DNA of 64,000 nucleotides from Sporosarcina luteola (GCF_023715585.1 NZ_JAMBOK010000002.1:372001-436000); one strand, 5' to 3'; positions 8,107 to 17,977 are shown, counted from the first letter of the stretch. The notes: a model not told the origin generated them from the letters alone. Made by a program: numbers and translations.

Positions 8107-9276
8107 TTATTGTAAGTACCCGGCTGCTTTTAATTCCCGTTCCAAAAATGGCTTTGCGTTCAGCAAATCACGGAATGCTTCGTATTTGGCGACACCTTCC
8201 GCAGTCGTTTTTTTACCAGACTTATACGCGCGGATTAAAATATTCTTCGGTGTATGCTCCATATCGATGAATTCAAGCAGCTGAGCTTCGTATCCGACGA
8301 GCGACAGGATTTCAGCGCGGATGGAGTCGGTTGCAAGTGCCGAGAAGCGTTCTTTGATCAAGCCATGTTGGAGCATCACTTCAAGAGCAGGCGATTGGAT
8401 TTGAGAGAACAGTTCATGTTGGCAGCAAGGGACGCTCAAAATAACTTCCGCTCCCCATTTGACAGCGCGCGCCAATGCCATATCCGTTGCAACATCGCAT
8501 GCATGCAATGTGACGACCATGTCCACGGACGTTTCCTCGTTATAGTCGTTAATATCACCGACGAGGAACTCCAACTGTTCATAGCCCAGATCTCTTGCGA
8601 TCAAATTACATTCTTCAATAACTTCCTTTTTCAGATCAAGCCCCGTCACTCTGATATCCAACCCTTTTTCGATATGCAAGTAATGATAGAGGGCAAACGT
8701 CAAATAGGATTTACCGGAACCGAAGTCCAAAATACGGACGGGACGATCCTTTGGCAAGTGAGCGAGTGCGTCATCGATGAACTCAACAAAGCGGTTGATT
8801 TGCCGGAATTTGTCGTATTTCTGCTTCTTCACCTTGCCTTCTGGAGATTGCACGCCAAGGCGGATGAGGAACGGATAAGGGGTTTCTTCGTTCAATAGAT
8901 AATTCTTTTTGCGGTTATGAGACAAGTCGACTTTTTTCGCTATAGCCGCCTTTTCACCTTTCCAGGAAACTTTGAATTTTTTCGTCAGCTGTATATGGAC
9001 TTTCTCATCCGTGAATTCCGCATGCATCTGCTTGAACTGCTCCAATAGTTGACGCAGAGTTGTCCGAATGTCAGATATTTTTATATTTTCATGTTTCAAA
9101 ATACGCTCGTAGTGATATTCAAATTGAATATGGACTTCTTTTTTGAGTTCCACCGGTTTTAGTTTCACTTTCTGCAAGCCGGTCGATTTGTAACGGGGCT
9201 GGCTGATCGTTCCTTGGATGAATGATCCTTCCTGAATTCGGCGGACGATTTCATCGACTAGTTCTTCAAATTGCAT
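8107..9276 (-). CDS. Class I SAM-dependent methyltransferase (Methyltransf_32-like)
   Basis: 389-residue protein. Residues 1-160 are a family-specific N-terminal region; the SAM-binding motif I is ILDFGSGKSYL at 182-192, followed by an acidic residue in motif II (GLDLKKEV) and the motif TLHACDVATD around 260, a hallmark of the METTL25/RRNAD1-type family. Such proteins are suspected RNA methyltransferases. A GAGGT ribosome binding site precedes the ATG. The substrate is unknown. It is separated from the upstream nitroreductase gene by a 20-bp repeat array. Confidence 0.85.
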   Translation of the reverse strand: MQFEELVDEIVRRIQEGSFIQGTISQPRYKSTGLQKVKLKPVELKKEVHIQFEYHYERILKHENIKISDIRTTLRQLLEQFKQMHAEFTDEKVHIQLTKKFKVSWKGEKAAIAKKVDLSHNRKKNYLLNEETPYPFLIRLGVQSPEGKVKKQKYDKFRQINRFVEFIDDALAHLPKDRPVRILDFGSGKSYLTFALYHYLHIEKGLDIRVTGLDLKKEVIEECNLIARDLGYEQLEFLVGDINDYNEETSVDMVVTLHACDVATDMALARAVKWGAEVILSVPCCQHELFSQIQSPALEVMLQHGLIKERFSALATDSIRAEILSLVGYEAQLLEFIDMEHTPKNILIRAYKSGKKTTAEGVAKYEAFRDLLNAKPFLERELKAAGYLQ

Positions 9277-9363
9277 AATGTTGGACCTCTTTTCGGGCGA
9301 GTATGTACTTATAAGAATATCAAAAGGGATTAGCGTTTGCTAATCCCGTGAAGTGAACTGCCG

Positions 9364-9471
9364 TTTATGCGTGGATAAACAGATCTATGCGCGAGTTATC
9401 GCGTTTATGCGTATTTGGAGCGATTTATGCTCGAATAAATGGATTTATGAGCTTTTGGAGCACTTTATGCA
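9364..9471 (-). repeat. Intergenic 20-bp phased array, family B on the minus strand, 6 cores
   Basis: On the plus strand TTTATGC-like cores begin at 9364, 9384 (TCTATGCG), 9404, 9424, 9444 and 9464, exactly 20 bases apart. On the minus strand they read GCGCATAAA, ACGCATAAA, GCTCATAAA or GAGCATAAA, identical to the cores of the 5746 array. It lies between two minus-strand genes, starting about 23 bases after the stop codon of the nitroreductase gene with no separate terminator visible in between. Confidence 0.9.
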
Positions 9472-9493
9472 TTTTTAGAGAGTTAAAATGTGT

Positions 9494-10225
9494 TTATTTA
9501 AATGTAAATCCGCGTTTCGCCAGGAATTCCTTCATGTAAGTCCGTTTCGGTTCGGCGAGGAAGTCGGCCATTTGTACGGACCATGCCGTGTCCTTTTGGT
9601 TCGACCCGCGATTAAGGTAATAGTCGTGCATTGTTTGATCGTAGGAAGGCAGGAGCTCGTCGTATTTGCCAGCGTCATAGCTGTTTTCGTGGATGATCGC
9701 TTCGACCGGCAATCTCGGTTTCACTTCGTTCGCTTCGTCAGGAACGCCAATGGACATTGCGAACATTGGCGCGACGCCATCCGGGATTCCCAGTAGCTCG
9801 CTTATTTCCTCAGGGGCATTGCGGATACCACCTATATAGCAGATGCCGTATCCTTTCGACTCTGCCGCGATGGCTACGTTTTGGGCGAAGAGCGCTACGT
9901 CGATGGAGCCGACGAGCACGTTTTCTGCATGGGAATAATCGATTTCCTTTCCATGTAAAGCAGCGGCTCTTGCTAATCGGCAATAATCTGCACAGAAAAT
10001 CAATACGGCTCCGGCGGATAGAAACTGCCTCTTGTTCTTTGAAAGCTCAGCTAGTTGTTCCCGTTTTTCCTGGTCGGTGACATGGATGACGGAATAGGCT
10101 TGGACAAAATGGGAGCTTGCCGCATGCTGGCCTGCTTGGACCAGTTCCTGGACGTCTTCCTTCGATAGGGGAATGTCCTTATATTTTCGTACGGATGCAT
10201 GTGAAGTTAATAATTCGATGACCAT
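9494..10225 (-). CDS. NADPH-dependent nitroreductase/flavin reductase, NfsA/FRP type
   Basis: 243-residue FMN-dependent oxidoreductase of the nitroreductase superfamily, subgroup of NfsA, FRP and NfrA, which reduce nitroaromatics, quinones or flavins with NADPH. Recognisable motifs are HASVRKYKDIPL near the N-terminus (FMN phosphate contact), the helix containing AGQHAASSHFVQ, and GYGICYIGGIRN near 130-140, plus the family C-terminal KRGFTFK ending. The frame is open from 10276, but ATG 10225 is preceded by GGAGGG and matches the family start. A housekeeping or stress detoxification role is inferred. Confidence 0.9.
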   Translation of the reverse strand: MVIELLTSHASVRKYKDIPLSKEDVQELVQAGQHAASSHFVQAYSVIHVTDQEKREQLAELSKNKRQFLSAGAVLIFCADYCRLARAAALHGKEIDYSHAENVLVGSIDVALFAQNVAIAAESKGYGICYIGGIRNAPEEISELLGIPDGVAPMFAMSIGVPDEANEVKPRLPVEAIIHENSYDAGKYDELLPSYDQTMHDYYLNRGSNQKDTAWSVQMADFLAEPKRTYMKEFLAKRGFTFK

Positions 10226-10314
10226 ATGTTTCCCTCCAGAATATTTTGTTATTTTATATTGCGTGAATACGTTCATGTTACACTACTCATAACGCTTAGA
10301 AAAGGGGTGTCCGC

Positions 10315-11874
10315 ATGGATTGGTTTGAAGGTATATCGTTGACGACGACATTGCTCGTCCTAATTTTAGTCGTCATTCCCATTTCAATCGCTATCTATCT
10401 TTATTTTTATGACAAACGGCAGAAGCAGCATTCCGTTCTCCGGAACTATCCTGTGCTCGGACGGATGCGGTATGTGCTGGAAAAGACGGGGCCGGAGCTG
10501 CGTCAGTATTTATTTAACGCCGATCACGAAGGAAAGCCTTTCAATCGTGAAGAATATTTGCATATGGTGCTTCCCGGAAAGTATTTGAACAGCATTATCG
10601 GCTTCGGATCGAAACGAAATTTTGAAGAAGCAGGCTATTACATCCGCAATGCGCTGTTCACGAAGCAGAACGAAGAAATGCGTGTCGATAATGATGAGTT
10701 GATCCATACGATGCGCTACCGTGTGGATGAAGACAATCTATTTTCGCGGAAAGAGCATCGGGAAGAGATTCCAGCACTGCCTTGGCTTCTGCCTGAAGAG
10801 GATGCAGTCGTCATCGGACCGAACTGCGAGCATCCTTTCCACGTAAGGAGCCTGCTAGGCCAATCCGGGATGAGTTATGGGGCGCTCGGTGAGAATGCCA
10901 TCACCGCTTTGTCGAAGGGGATCGGCATGGCAAAAGAGGCATGGATGAACACAGGAGAAGGCGGACTGTCCCCGTACCACTTGGCGGGAGATGCCCATAT
11001 TATCGCGCAAATCGGTTCGGGTTTATTCGGGTTCCGCACAGAGGAGGGAGAGTTCAGTTGGGAGCGTCTCCGGGAAAAGGCGGAAATCGAGCAAGTGAAA
11101 GCATTTGAGATCAAGATGGCTCAAGGCGCGAAAATGCGGGGAGGCCATGTCGAAGGCTAAAAAGTGACGGAGGAGATTGCGAAGATCCGGAATGTAGTCC
11201 CGTACACAACAATCAACAGTCCTAACCGTTTTCGGCAGTTCTCCGATTACCCGACGCTATTTGATTTCATCGAGCAGATCAGGGACCGTGGCGGCAAACC
11301 TGTCGGAATAAAAATCGTCATCGGCGGGAAGGAAGATGCGGAAGAGCTGGCGTCGTTCATGCAAGAAACAGGCAAAGGTCCGGATTTCATCTCTTTGGAT
11401 GGAGCGGAAGGTGGATCCGGAGCGACGTATCAAGATTTGGCGGACAGTGTCGGATTGCCGCTCAAATCGGCACTTATCCTGCTCGATGACGCCTTGCGGA
11501 AATATGAGGTGCGCGACCAAGTGAAAATCATTGCTTCCGGGAAGATCACGACGCCTGACAAAGCGGCAATCGCATTGGCGATGGGGGCCGATCTTGTCCA
11601 AGTAGCCCGTGGTTTCATGATTTCTGTTGGGTGCATCATGGCTGAACGGTGCCATACGAATGAGTGTCCTGCAGGTGTAGCAACAACGGATAAAAATCTG
11701 CAAAGAGGGTTGGTCGTAGAGGAAAAGAAATTCCGTGTAACAAATTATATATTGACGATGCGTGAAGGGTTGTTTCGAATCGCGGCTGCCGCGGGGCTTG
11801 ATTCTCCGACAAAATTCGAGCGCCATCACGTTGTTTACAAGGATGAAAGAGGACGTGTTTTCCCAGTGGAGTAA
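10315..11874 (+). pseudogene. FMN-binding glutamate synthase-like gene interrupted by one in-frame stop
   Basis: Homologue of YerD-type ferredoxin-dependent glutamate-synthase-domain proteins (about 520 residues). An N-terminal membrane segment (about 8-30) is followed by the FMN/amidotransferase-type barrel with LLGQSGMSYGALGENA and, after the break, ISLDGAEGGSGATY and the Cys-rich RCHTNECPAGVAT. The frame runs uninterrupted except for codon 282, TAA at 11158-11160, which sits inside the highly conserved GGHVEG-K-K-V stretch; the expected codon is AAA. The remainder continues in the same frame to 11874. A GTG at 11164 could be called as a separate start but has no ribosome binding site. One substitution would restore the gene; a sequencing error or true inactivation cannot be distinguished here. 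Confidence 0.9.
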
Positions 11875-11883
11875 AGTTCTTGA

Positions 11884-11918
11884 GTCGTTTTGCCTAAATG
11901 GCGAAACGGCCTTTTTTG
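11884..11918 (+). terminator. Rho-independent terminator
   Basis: Stem GTCGTTTTGCC / GGCGAAACGGC (with G-T pairs) and five-base loop, followed by CTTTTTT. Confidence 0.85.
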
Positions 11919-11997
11919 AATTGAAGTACCTAGGACACCTTCTGAATTTTGTGATAATATGTAAATAACAATAGATTTAAAGAAAGGGGTTAGGTGG

Positions 11998-13641
11998 ATG
12001 TCTTTGTTACGTAAAACGGTTGGCGAGGTCGTTAGGGATTGGGCGAAAGCTTTGCCGGAGCAAGAGGCTTATGTGTATCCGGAGCTCGGAATCCGAAGAA
12101 CCTATGAAGAGTTTGATCGAGAGACGGATGAGCTGGCAAAGGCATTCATCGGGATGGGGATCAAGCGCGGAGAGCATATTGCCATATGGTCAGATAACAA
12201 ACCACAATGGTTACTGAGCCAGTTTGCTACGGGGAAAATGGGTGCTGTCCTTGTTACAGTGAATACAAATTACCAAGCGAGTGAACTCGAATATTTACTG
12301 AAACAATCGGACGCGACAACACTTATTCTAGATGAAGGGTTCAAAGGGACGTGTTATATCGACATTGTCCGCTCCATCTGCCCGGAATTGCTGGATAACA
12401 ATGATGGTATCGTTTCTAGTGAAAAGCTTCCGAGGTTAAAAAGAATCATACTTATGTCAAATCGGGAGGAATCCGGAATCTATAAATGGTCGGAATTTCT
12501 CGCCCATGCTGAAGGCATTACCGATGAGGAATTGACGGAGCGGGAGATGAGTCTATCACCTGATGATGTCATCAATATTCAATACACATCCGGGACGACA
12601 GGGTTTCCGAAAGGCGTCATGCTGACACACCATAATATTGTGAATAACGGAAAAATCATTGGGGATTTCATGAAACTGACGGAGAAGGACCGGCTATGCA
12701 TTCCCGTGCCGTTCTTTCATTGCTTCGGAGCTGTTTTAAGCAATTTGGCGGCGGTGACACATGGTTCGACAATGGTCATTCTCGAGCAGTTCGACCCTCT
12801 CCGTGTTCTCGAAGCGGTTCAGGAAGAAAAATGTACAGCACTTAACGGGGTGCCGACAATGTTCATTTCTAAATTGAACCATCCTGAATTCAAGAAATTC
12901 GACACGTCGACATTAAGGACCGGTATAATGGCTGGTTCAACTTGTCCGATTGAAGTGATGAAACGCGTCATCCATGAAATGGGGGCCAATGAAATCACGA
13001 TCTGCTACGGGCAGACGGAAGCTTCACCGGTCATCACCCAGACGCAAACCGATGATCCTATTGAAAAACGTGTGTCCACTGTTGGAAAACCACATCCGTT
13101 TGTCGAAGTGAAAATCATTGATCCACTGACGGGTGCTGAGATGCCTGTCGGAAGTCCGGGGGAACTATGCACCCGTGGTTACCATGTGATGAAAGGATAT
13201 TATAATAATGAGGAAGCGACGCGCGAGGCAATAGATGAGGATGGCTGGCTCCGTACGGGGGATATCGCCATTATGGACGAATCCGGTTATATCGACATTA
13301 CTGGACGGATAAAAGATGTTATCATCCGCGGAGGAGAAAACATTTATCCACGGGAAGTGGAAGAGTTCCTTTATAAACATCCTAGTATATCGGACGTCCA
13401 GATTGTCGGTGTTCCAGACCCGAAATACGGGGAGGAATTGATGGCGTGGATCATCCCGAAAAAAGGAGCGGTCATTGACGAGGAAGCTGTACGTTCATTT
13501 TGCCGAGGCAATATTTCGTATCACAAAATTCCGAATTACATTAAATTCATTGATGAATATCCGATGACGGCCTCAGGTAAGATTCAGAAATTCAAACTAC
13601 GTGAAATGTCGATTACTGAATCTTTAAGTCACCAACCATAA
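11998..13641 (+). CDS. AMP-binding acyl-CoA synthetase (fatty-acid/medium-chain acyl-CoA ligase)
   Basis: 547-residue ANL-superfamily enzyme that activates a carboxylic acid to an acyl-AMP and then an acyl-CoA. The P-loop YTSGTTGFPKG is at about 197-207, the adenine motif GQTEASP near 340, the hinge TGRIKDVIIRGGENI near 437-451, and the catalytic lysine region TASGKIQKFK close to the C-terminus. Most similar in layout to YngI/FadD3-like synthetases. GGGGTTAGG precedes the ATG. It stands alone with its own terminator, so no pathway partner is visible. Chain length of the substrate is not predictable. Confidence 0.93.
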   Translation: MSLLRKTVGEVVRDWAKALPEQEAYVYPELGIRRTYEEFDRETDELAKAFIGMGIKRGEHIAIWSDNKPQWLLSQFATGKMGAVLVTVNTNYQASELEYLLKQSDATTLILDEGFKGTCYIDIVRSICPELLDNNDGIVSSEKLPRLKRIILMSNREESGIYKWSEFLAHAEGITDEELTEREMSLSPDDVINIQYTSGTTGFPKGVMLTHHNIVNNGKIIGDFMKLTEKDRLCIPVPFFHCFGAVLSNLAAVTHGSTMVILEQFDPLRVLEAVQEEKCTALNGVPTMFISKLNHPEFKKFDTSTLRTGIMAGSTCPIEVMKRVIHEMGANEITICYGQTEASPVITQTQTDDPIEKRVSTVGKPHPFVEVKIIDPLTGAEMPVGSPGELCTRGYHVMKGYYNNEEATREAIDEDGWLRTGDIAIMDESGYIDITGRIKDVIIRGGENIYPREVEEFLYKHPSISDVQIVGVPDPKYGEELMAWIIPKKGAVIDEEAVRSFCRGNISYHKIPNYIKFIDEYPMTASGKIQKFKLREMSITESLSHQP

Positions 13642-13651
13642 AAAACACTAT

Positions 13652-13699
13652 GCTAAACAGGTGAAGGAATGCAGATCCTTCGCTTGTTTAGCTATTTTT
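13652..13699 (+). terminator. Rho-independent terminator
   Basis: Long stem GCTAAACA...GAAGGA / TCCTTC...TGTTTAGC followed by a T-rich tail. Confidence 0.85.
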
Positions 13700-13716
13700 C
13701 AACATGATTTTCGAAA

Positions 13717-14082
13717 TCAATCATACAGGGTTGTTTCGAGTGATCCGTCTGCGTGGTAGACGGCTAGAATTCCGTTTTGGTCATTTACATAAGGTTTGGC
13801 TTTCTCCAGCAGGTCATCCTTTGTATCCTCCTTGAAAATCGCCCGTTCGCCGTCTTCTTTCATGAGAACCCAGTCTTCGTTGCGTGCTATCACTACGTAT
13901 TTCGAACGGTCGGCACTATCCCCATGCACGTATTCCCTTGCTTTTGCTGTAGCAATGGAGATCGATTTGCCTTCATCGTTCCCTTCGCGCAATAACGCAT
14001 TCGCTATTTCAATTGCCTTATTCCTGACGTCTGGTTCCAGGTTTTTAAAAGAATCAGGGTAATTGTTTGTAGTCCAAGGCAT
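13717..14082 (-). CDS. ydaT: YdaT-like general stress protein with DUF2188 domain
   Basis: 121-residue protein. The N-terminal half (PWTTNNYPDSFKNL, then ATAKAREYV) matches Bacillus YdaT, and the C-terminal 60 residues are a DUF2188 domain ending with HADGSLETTLYD. YdaT belongs to the SigmaB general stress regulon in Bacillus; its molecular function is unknown. The frame is open from 14205, but ATG 14082 has a perfect AAGGAGGCGAT site. A SigmaB-like promoter lies 26-50 bases upstream (see 14108-14132), supporting stress control here as well. Somewhat shorter than Bacillus YdaT. Confidence 0.82.
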   Translation of the reverse strand: MPWTTNNYPDSFKNLEPDVRNKAIEIANALLREGNDEGKSISIATAKAREYVHGDSADRSKYVVIARNEDWVLMKEDGERAIFKEDTKDDLLEKAKPYVNDQNGILAVYHADGSLETTLYD

Positions 14083-14107
14083 TGGAAATCGCCTCCTTAT
14101 GTTGACA

Positions 14108-14132
14108 ATTCCCTTTTTCTGCATGCTTAAAC
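14108..14132 (-). promoter_or_regulatory. Candidate SigmaB promoter of the ydaT-like gene
   Basis: On the minus strand GTTTAA (14132-14127), a 13-base spacer and GGGAAT (14113-14108), matching the SigmaB consensus GTTTAA / GGGWAW. Confidence 0.7.
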
Positions 14133-14321
14133 TCCGTTTATGAGGAATTCGGCCAAATGAGTCGGCTAAATGTCGGAATCTGTACATTTCCCGGGAAATT
14201 TGCAAAAAGCACGGGGGACCTGTCTTAATTGAGTGGAAATGTTAATTTTCAAAATACGCATTTACTAATTGAAAAAATGATATTATAAAAAGAAATAGAA
14301 TATAGAAGTAGGAGTGAGAAT

Positions 14322-15806
14322 ATGTCTAGTGATATCTATCAACTGATTGCCATAGTTGTTTATATGGCGGCGATGCTATTCATCGGCTGGTACGCTTTTA
14401 GGAAAACGACAAATCTTAATGATTACATGCTCGGTGGCCGTTCACTTGGACCTGCCGTTACAGCGCTGAGCGCCGGTGCGGCAGATATGTCCGGTTGGTT
14501 GCTCATGGGGCTGCCGGGGGCCATTTATGCTGTAGGACTAACGGAAGCATGGATTGCCATCGGCTTGACGGTGGGCGCTTATTTAAACTGGCTTTTCGTT
14601 GCGCCAAGACTTCGAGTGTATACGCAAGTATCAAGTGACTCGATTACAATTCCGAGCTATTTGGAAAGCCGGCTGAAAGACAAGTCGCGACTACTTCGGA
14701 TTGCGTCAGGTATTATCATCTTGGTGTTTTTTACATTCTATGTATCTTCAGGAATGGTTGCAGGCGGAAAGTTTTTCATGAGTTCATTCGGCCTTAATTA
14801 TCATTCCGGAATGTTGATCGTTTCTGCTGTCGTTGTCGCGTATACGCTCTTCGGAGGGTTTTTGGCTGTCAGCTATACCGATTTCGTACAAGGTCTCACG
14901 ATGTTCTTCGCATTACTATTAGTTCCGATAATCGGTTTGACATTGACAGGCGGTTTTGCTGAAACTGCTGCAAGTATCAGAGAAGTAGATCCTGCCAGAC
15001 TCAGTCTTATAAAAGGGGCTACTGTTGCAGGAGTCATCTCTTCGGTTGCTTGGGGGCTCGGCTATTTCGGGCAGCCGCATATCATCGTCCGCTTCATGGC
15101 GATCAAATCGGTCAAGGAGACGAAGAGCGCACGCCGGATCGGAATTGGCTGGATGGCATTGAGCTTGTTCGGTGCAATTGCAACCGCGCTTGTGGGTATT
15201 GCTTATTTTCAACAAAATCCGGGTGCCGAATTGGTCGATAAGGAAACAGTGTTCATTGCACTCGGGCAGATTATTTTCCATCCATTCATTGCAGGGATCA
15301 TGCTTGCAGCAGTACTTGCTGCTATTATGAGTACCATTTCTTCACAATTGATCGTCACTTCTTCGGCTCTAATCGAAGATTTGTATAAGGCGATCATCAA
15401 GTCCGACGCGACAGATAAACGATATGTCTTCCTCGGCAGGATGGCGGTTCTTGTCGTTTCGTTAGTTGCGATGGCGCTCGCTTGGCCGAACAATGAATCG
15501 ATCTTGAAACTTGTATCCTTTGCATGGGCAGGCTTCGGCGGAGCATTCGGACCGATTATCTTGTTATCCCTTTATTGGCGCAAGCTTACGGCAACTGGCG
15601 CATTATGGGGAATGATCGCAGGTGCTGTCACTGTCGGTATATGGGGCACAGTCGATGCGCTGTCGAATGCACTTTATGAAATCGTGCCGGGCTTCCTCAT
15701 CTGCCTAGTTGTCACATATATTGTCAGCTTGATGACGTATCGTCCGAACGCGGAAATTGATAAGGAATTCTATGACGCAACGGTTTTATTGAAAAAAGAA
15801 AGATAA
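14322..15806 (+). CDS. putP: Sodium/proline symporter
   Basis: 494-residue sodium:solute symporter of the SSS family, importing L-proline with Na+ for nutrition or osmoprotection. About 13 hydrophobic helices are visible. Diagnostic sequences are GGRSLGPAVTALSAGAADMSG near 40-60 (sodium site in TM2), the SSS signature around GGFLAVSYTDFVQG near 177-190 and GYFGQPHIIVRF near 245. Length is normal for PutP/OpuE. It is monocistronic, with a terminator 5 bases after the stop codon. PutP versus OpuE-like osmotic function cannot be separated from sequence; no proline catabolic genes are adjacent. Confidence 0.93.
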   Translation: MSSDIYQLIAIVVYMAAMLFIGWYAFRKTTNLNDYMLGGRSLGPAVTALSAGAADMSGWLLMGLPGAIYAVGLTEAWIAIGLTVGAYLNWLFVAPRLRVYTQVSSDSITIPSYLESRLKDKSRLLRIASGIIILVFFTFYVSSGMVAGGKFFMSSFGLNYHSGMLIVSAVVVAYTLFGGFLAVSYTDFVQGLTMFFALLLVPIIGLTLTGGFAETAASIREVDPARLSLIKGATVAGVISSVAWGLGYFGQPHIIVRFMAIKSVKETKSARRIGIGWMALSLFGAIATALVGIAYFQQNPGAELVDKETVFIALGQIIFHPFIAGIMLAAVLAAIMSTISSQLIVTSSALIEDLYKAIIKSDATDKRYVFLGRMAVLVVSLVAMALAWPNNESILKLVSFAWAGFGGAFGPIILLSLYWRKLTATGALWGMIAGAVTVGIWGTVDALSNALYEIVPGFLICLVVTYIVSLMTYRPNAEIDKEFYDATVLLKKER

Positions 15807-15810
15807 TGGA

Positions 15811-15845
15811 ACGACCTCCAGCGAACGCCGCGGAGGTCGTCTTTT
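15811..15845 (+). terminator. Rho-independent terminator after putP
   Basis: Stem ACGACCTCC / GGAGGTCGT with a 12-base loop and CTTTT tail. Confidence 0.9.
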
Positions 15846-15886
15846 ATTTGATATGGTAATCTATTCATAATAGGGGGATGAATTGG

Positions 15887-16573
15887 ATGAAACTGGACCA
15901 CGTTGTTTATTTCACATCAAAAAGCCCTGTTGAAGTCGTCGACGAACAAAGGAAAGCAGGCAGGCAGGCGATTATCGGTGGAAAGCATGAGAAATGGGGG
16001 ACGCAGAATGCATTGCTGTATGTGAACAATGCGTATGTGGAATGGTTGTCTGTAGACCGCCCCGAAGTAGCAGAACAAGCGGACCATCCGTTGACACGTC
16101 TGCTGCTTCATGATTTGGAGGAAAAGGACGGATGGGGTACGTTATGTTTATCCGTAACCGATATTGAGCAATTTAATGAGGACATTACAAACAAAGGGTT
16201 TGCGACTTCCGGCGTATTGGATGCAGAGCGCCGGACTGCCGGTGGAGAGCTGAAGAAATGGAAGATGCTATTCGTCGATCAGCCGGTTTCCGATGAGTTG
16301 CCGTATCCTTTCTTCATTGAATGGGAAACACCTGAGGAAATTCGATTCGAGCAGTTGCGATCGGAAGGGGCATTGTCTCCAGCTAATCAGGAGCTGGAAA
16401 TCCGGGAGTGCGTTTTCGCCGTTGAAGATCCACTCCGCGACACGGGTGAATGGGCAATCCTCCTTTCACAGAAGGTCGGGGATTCGAACGATATGATGAT
16501 CGGGGATGTCCGGCTTCGGTTCATCGAAATCGAAAGCGGAAAGAATCGGCTGCAAGAAGTCGTTATTCGGTAG
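15887..16573 (+). CDS. VOC/glyoxalase-like domain protein
   Basis: 228-residue cytoplasmic protein resembling the Glyoxalase_3 type of vicinal-oxygen-chelate proteins: an N-terminal LDHVVYF strand with a putative metal His, a central ENxxYVEWLSV-like strand, and a conserved PYPFFIEWE near 145, typical of this family in Bacillales. The biochemical role is unknown. An upstream in-frame ATG (15878) abuts the GGGGG ribosome binding site, so ATG 15887 is selected. It probably forms a two-gene unit with hflX, whose start lies 22 bases after the stop codon. Confidence 0.75.
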   Translation: MKLDHVVYFTSKSPVEVVDEQRKAGRQAIIGGKHEKWGTQNALLYVNNAYVEWLSVDRPEVAEQADHPLTRLLLHDLEEKDGWGTLCLSVTDIEQFNEDITNKGFATSGVLDAERRTAGGELKKWKMLFVDQPVSDELPYPFFIEWETPEEIRFEQLRSEGALSPANQELEIRECVFAVEDPLRDTGEWAILLSQKVGDSNDMMIGDVRLRFIEIESGKNRLQEVVIR

Positions 16574-16595
16574 ATGATAGGAAAGGGGCTTGCTA

Positions 16596-17867
16596 ATGGA
16601 AATTTTAGTGGAACATGCAGTTCTTGTCGGCGTGCAGGAACAGAATAACGAGCATTTTGACTATGAGATGGAAGAGTTGCAGAATTTGGCGGAAGCCATC
16701 GATGTACAAGTCGTCGGTACGGTGACGCAAAACTTGGAGCGCAGGCATCCCACGACTTATGTCGGAAAAGGGAAAATCGCAGAAATTAAGCGGTTTTACG
16801 AGGAGACGGATGCGAATCTGATCATATTCAATGATGAGCTCTCCCCTTCCCAGATCCGAAACTTGGAACAAGAGCTGGAAGTGAAGGTCATTGACCGGAC
16901 GATGCTCATCCTCGATATTTTTGCGAGACGGGCACGGACGCATGAAGCAAGGATGCAAGTAGAGTTGGCCCAACTTCAGTATACGCTTCCGCGGCTTGTT
17001 GGATTGCGCGCCTCGTTGAGCAGGCAAGGGGGCGGAACAGGCGGAGGCTTCCAGAACAAGGGAGCCGGGGAGACGAAGCTTGAGCTGGACCGCCGGAAAA
17101 TCGAAGACCAGATTGCAAAGCTTCGGAGGGATCTAGAGCTTGTACGCGATCGGCGCGACACACAGCGGAAGCAACGGAAGAAAAGCGGCATCCCTGTCGT
17201 ATCAATCGTAGGCTACACGAATGCCGGCAAATCAACATTGATGAATGGGATGCTGCAAAAAATGGACGAAGAGCATACGAAGCAAGTGTACGAGGAGAAT
17301 ATGCTCTTCGCGACGCTTGATACTTCAGTACGTCATTTGAAGTTTGCCGACAATAAGGAATTTCTCCTGACAGATACTGTCGGCTTCGTATCAAAGCTGC
17401 CCCATCACTTGATCAAGGCATTCCGATCCACGTTGGAAGAAGCGCGCGGGGCTGATCTCCTCCTGCATGTCGTTGATGTTTCAAATCCGGAATACCGTTA
17501 CATGATGGAAGTGACGAATGAGACGCTGCATGACGTCGGCGTTGAAAATATTACGACTCTCAATGTCTATAATAAAGCTGATCTCGCAGGAGTCCCTTAT
17601 CCTAGAGAGACTGCAGATAGCGTCTGGATTTCAGCAAAAGAATCGGACAGCTTGGATGAGTTGCTCGAATTGATTAAGAAAAAGATCTTTGAACAATACA
17701 TCACTTGCAAGCTGCTCGTTCCGTTCGACCGCGGAGATATCGTCTCCTATTTGAATGACAAGGCGAATGTGAAGAAGACAGAGTATGAGGAAGAGGGTAC
17801 GTTGATGACCGTAGAAATGGATGGTTCTGAGAGAATCAAGTTCGAAGAGTTCATAGTTAGTCACTAA
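16596..17867 (+). CDS. hflX: GTPase HflX, ribosome-associated
   Basis: 423-residue HflX, a GTPase that splits stalled or stress-inactivated 70S ribosomes. The N-terminal HflX domain contains RRHPTTYVGKGK and FNDELSPSQIRNLE, followed by the glycine-rich linker SRQGGGTGGGFQNKGAGETKLE near 145-165. The G domain has G1 GYTNAGKST at about 206-214, G3 DTVGF and G4 NKAD. ATG 16596 is used rather than the in-frame TTG 16590 because GGAAAGGGG precedes it correctly. Followed by a strong terminator. Confidence 0.96.
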   Translation: MEILVEHAVLVGVQEQNNEHFDYEMEELQNLAEAIDVQVVGTVTQNLERRHPTTYVGKGKIAEIKRFYEETDANLIIFNDELSPSQIRNLEQELEVKVIDRTMLILDIFARRARTHEARMQVELAQLQYTLPRLVGLRASLSRQGGGTGGGFQNKGAGETKLELDRRKIEDQIAKLRRDLELVRDRRDTQRKQRKKSGIPVVSIVGYTNAGKSTLMNGMLQKMDEEHTKQVYEENMLFATLDTSVRHLKFADNKEFLLTDTVGFVSKLPHHLIKAFRSTLEEARGADLLLHVVDVSNPEYRYMMEVTNETLHDVGVENITTLNVYNKADLAGVPYPRETADSVWISAKESDSLDELLELIKKKIFEQYITCKLLVPFDRGDIVSYLNDKANVKKTEYEEEGTLMTVEMDGSERIKFEEFIVSH

Positions 17868-17879
17868 ATCCAATAACGA

Positions 17880-17923
17880 AAAAACCGTACCGTGTGACTC
17901 GAAAGTCGCCGGTACGGTTTTTA
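17880..17923 (+). terminator. Rho-independent terminator after hflX
   Basis: Stem AAAACCGTACC / GGTACGGTTTT with a T tail; bidirectional in principle and facing the convergent ABC gene. Confidence 0.92.
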
Positions 17924-17977
17924 TCTATAAAGAGAAAGGGGGTGGGATAGTAGTAGTATCCCCCGGTTCTCAAAATG

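Noticed and set aside
8254..8898. A 214-codon plus-strand frame
   Set aside because: Antisense shadow of the clear SAM methyltransferase gene on the minus strand.
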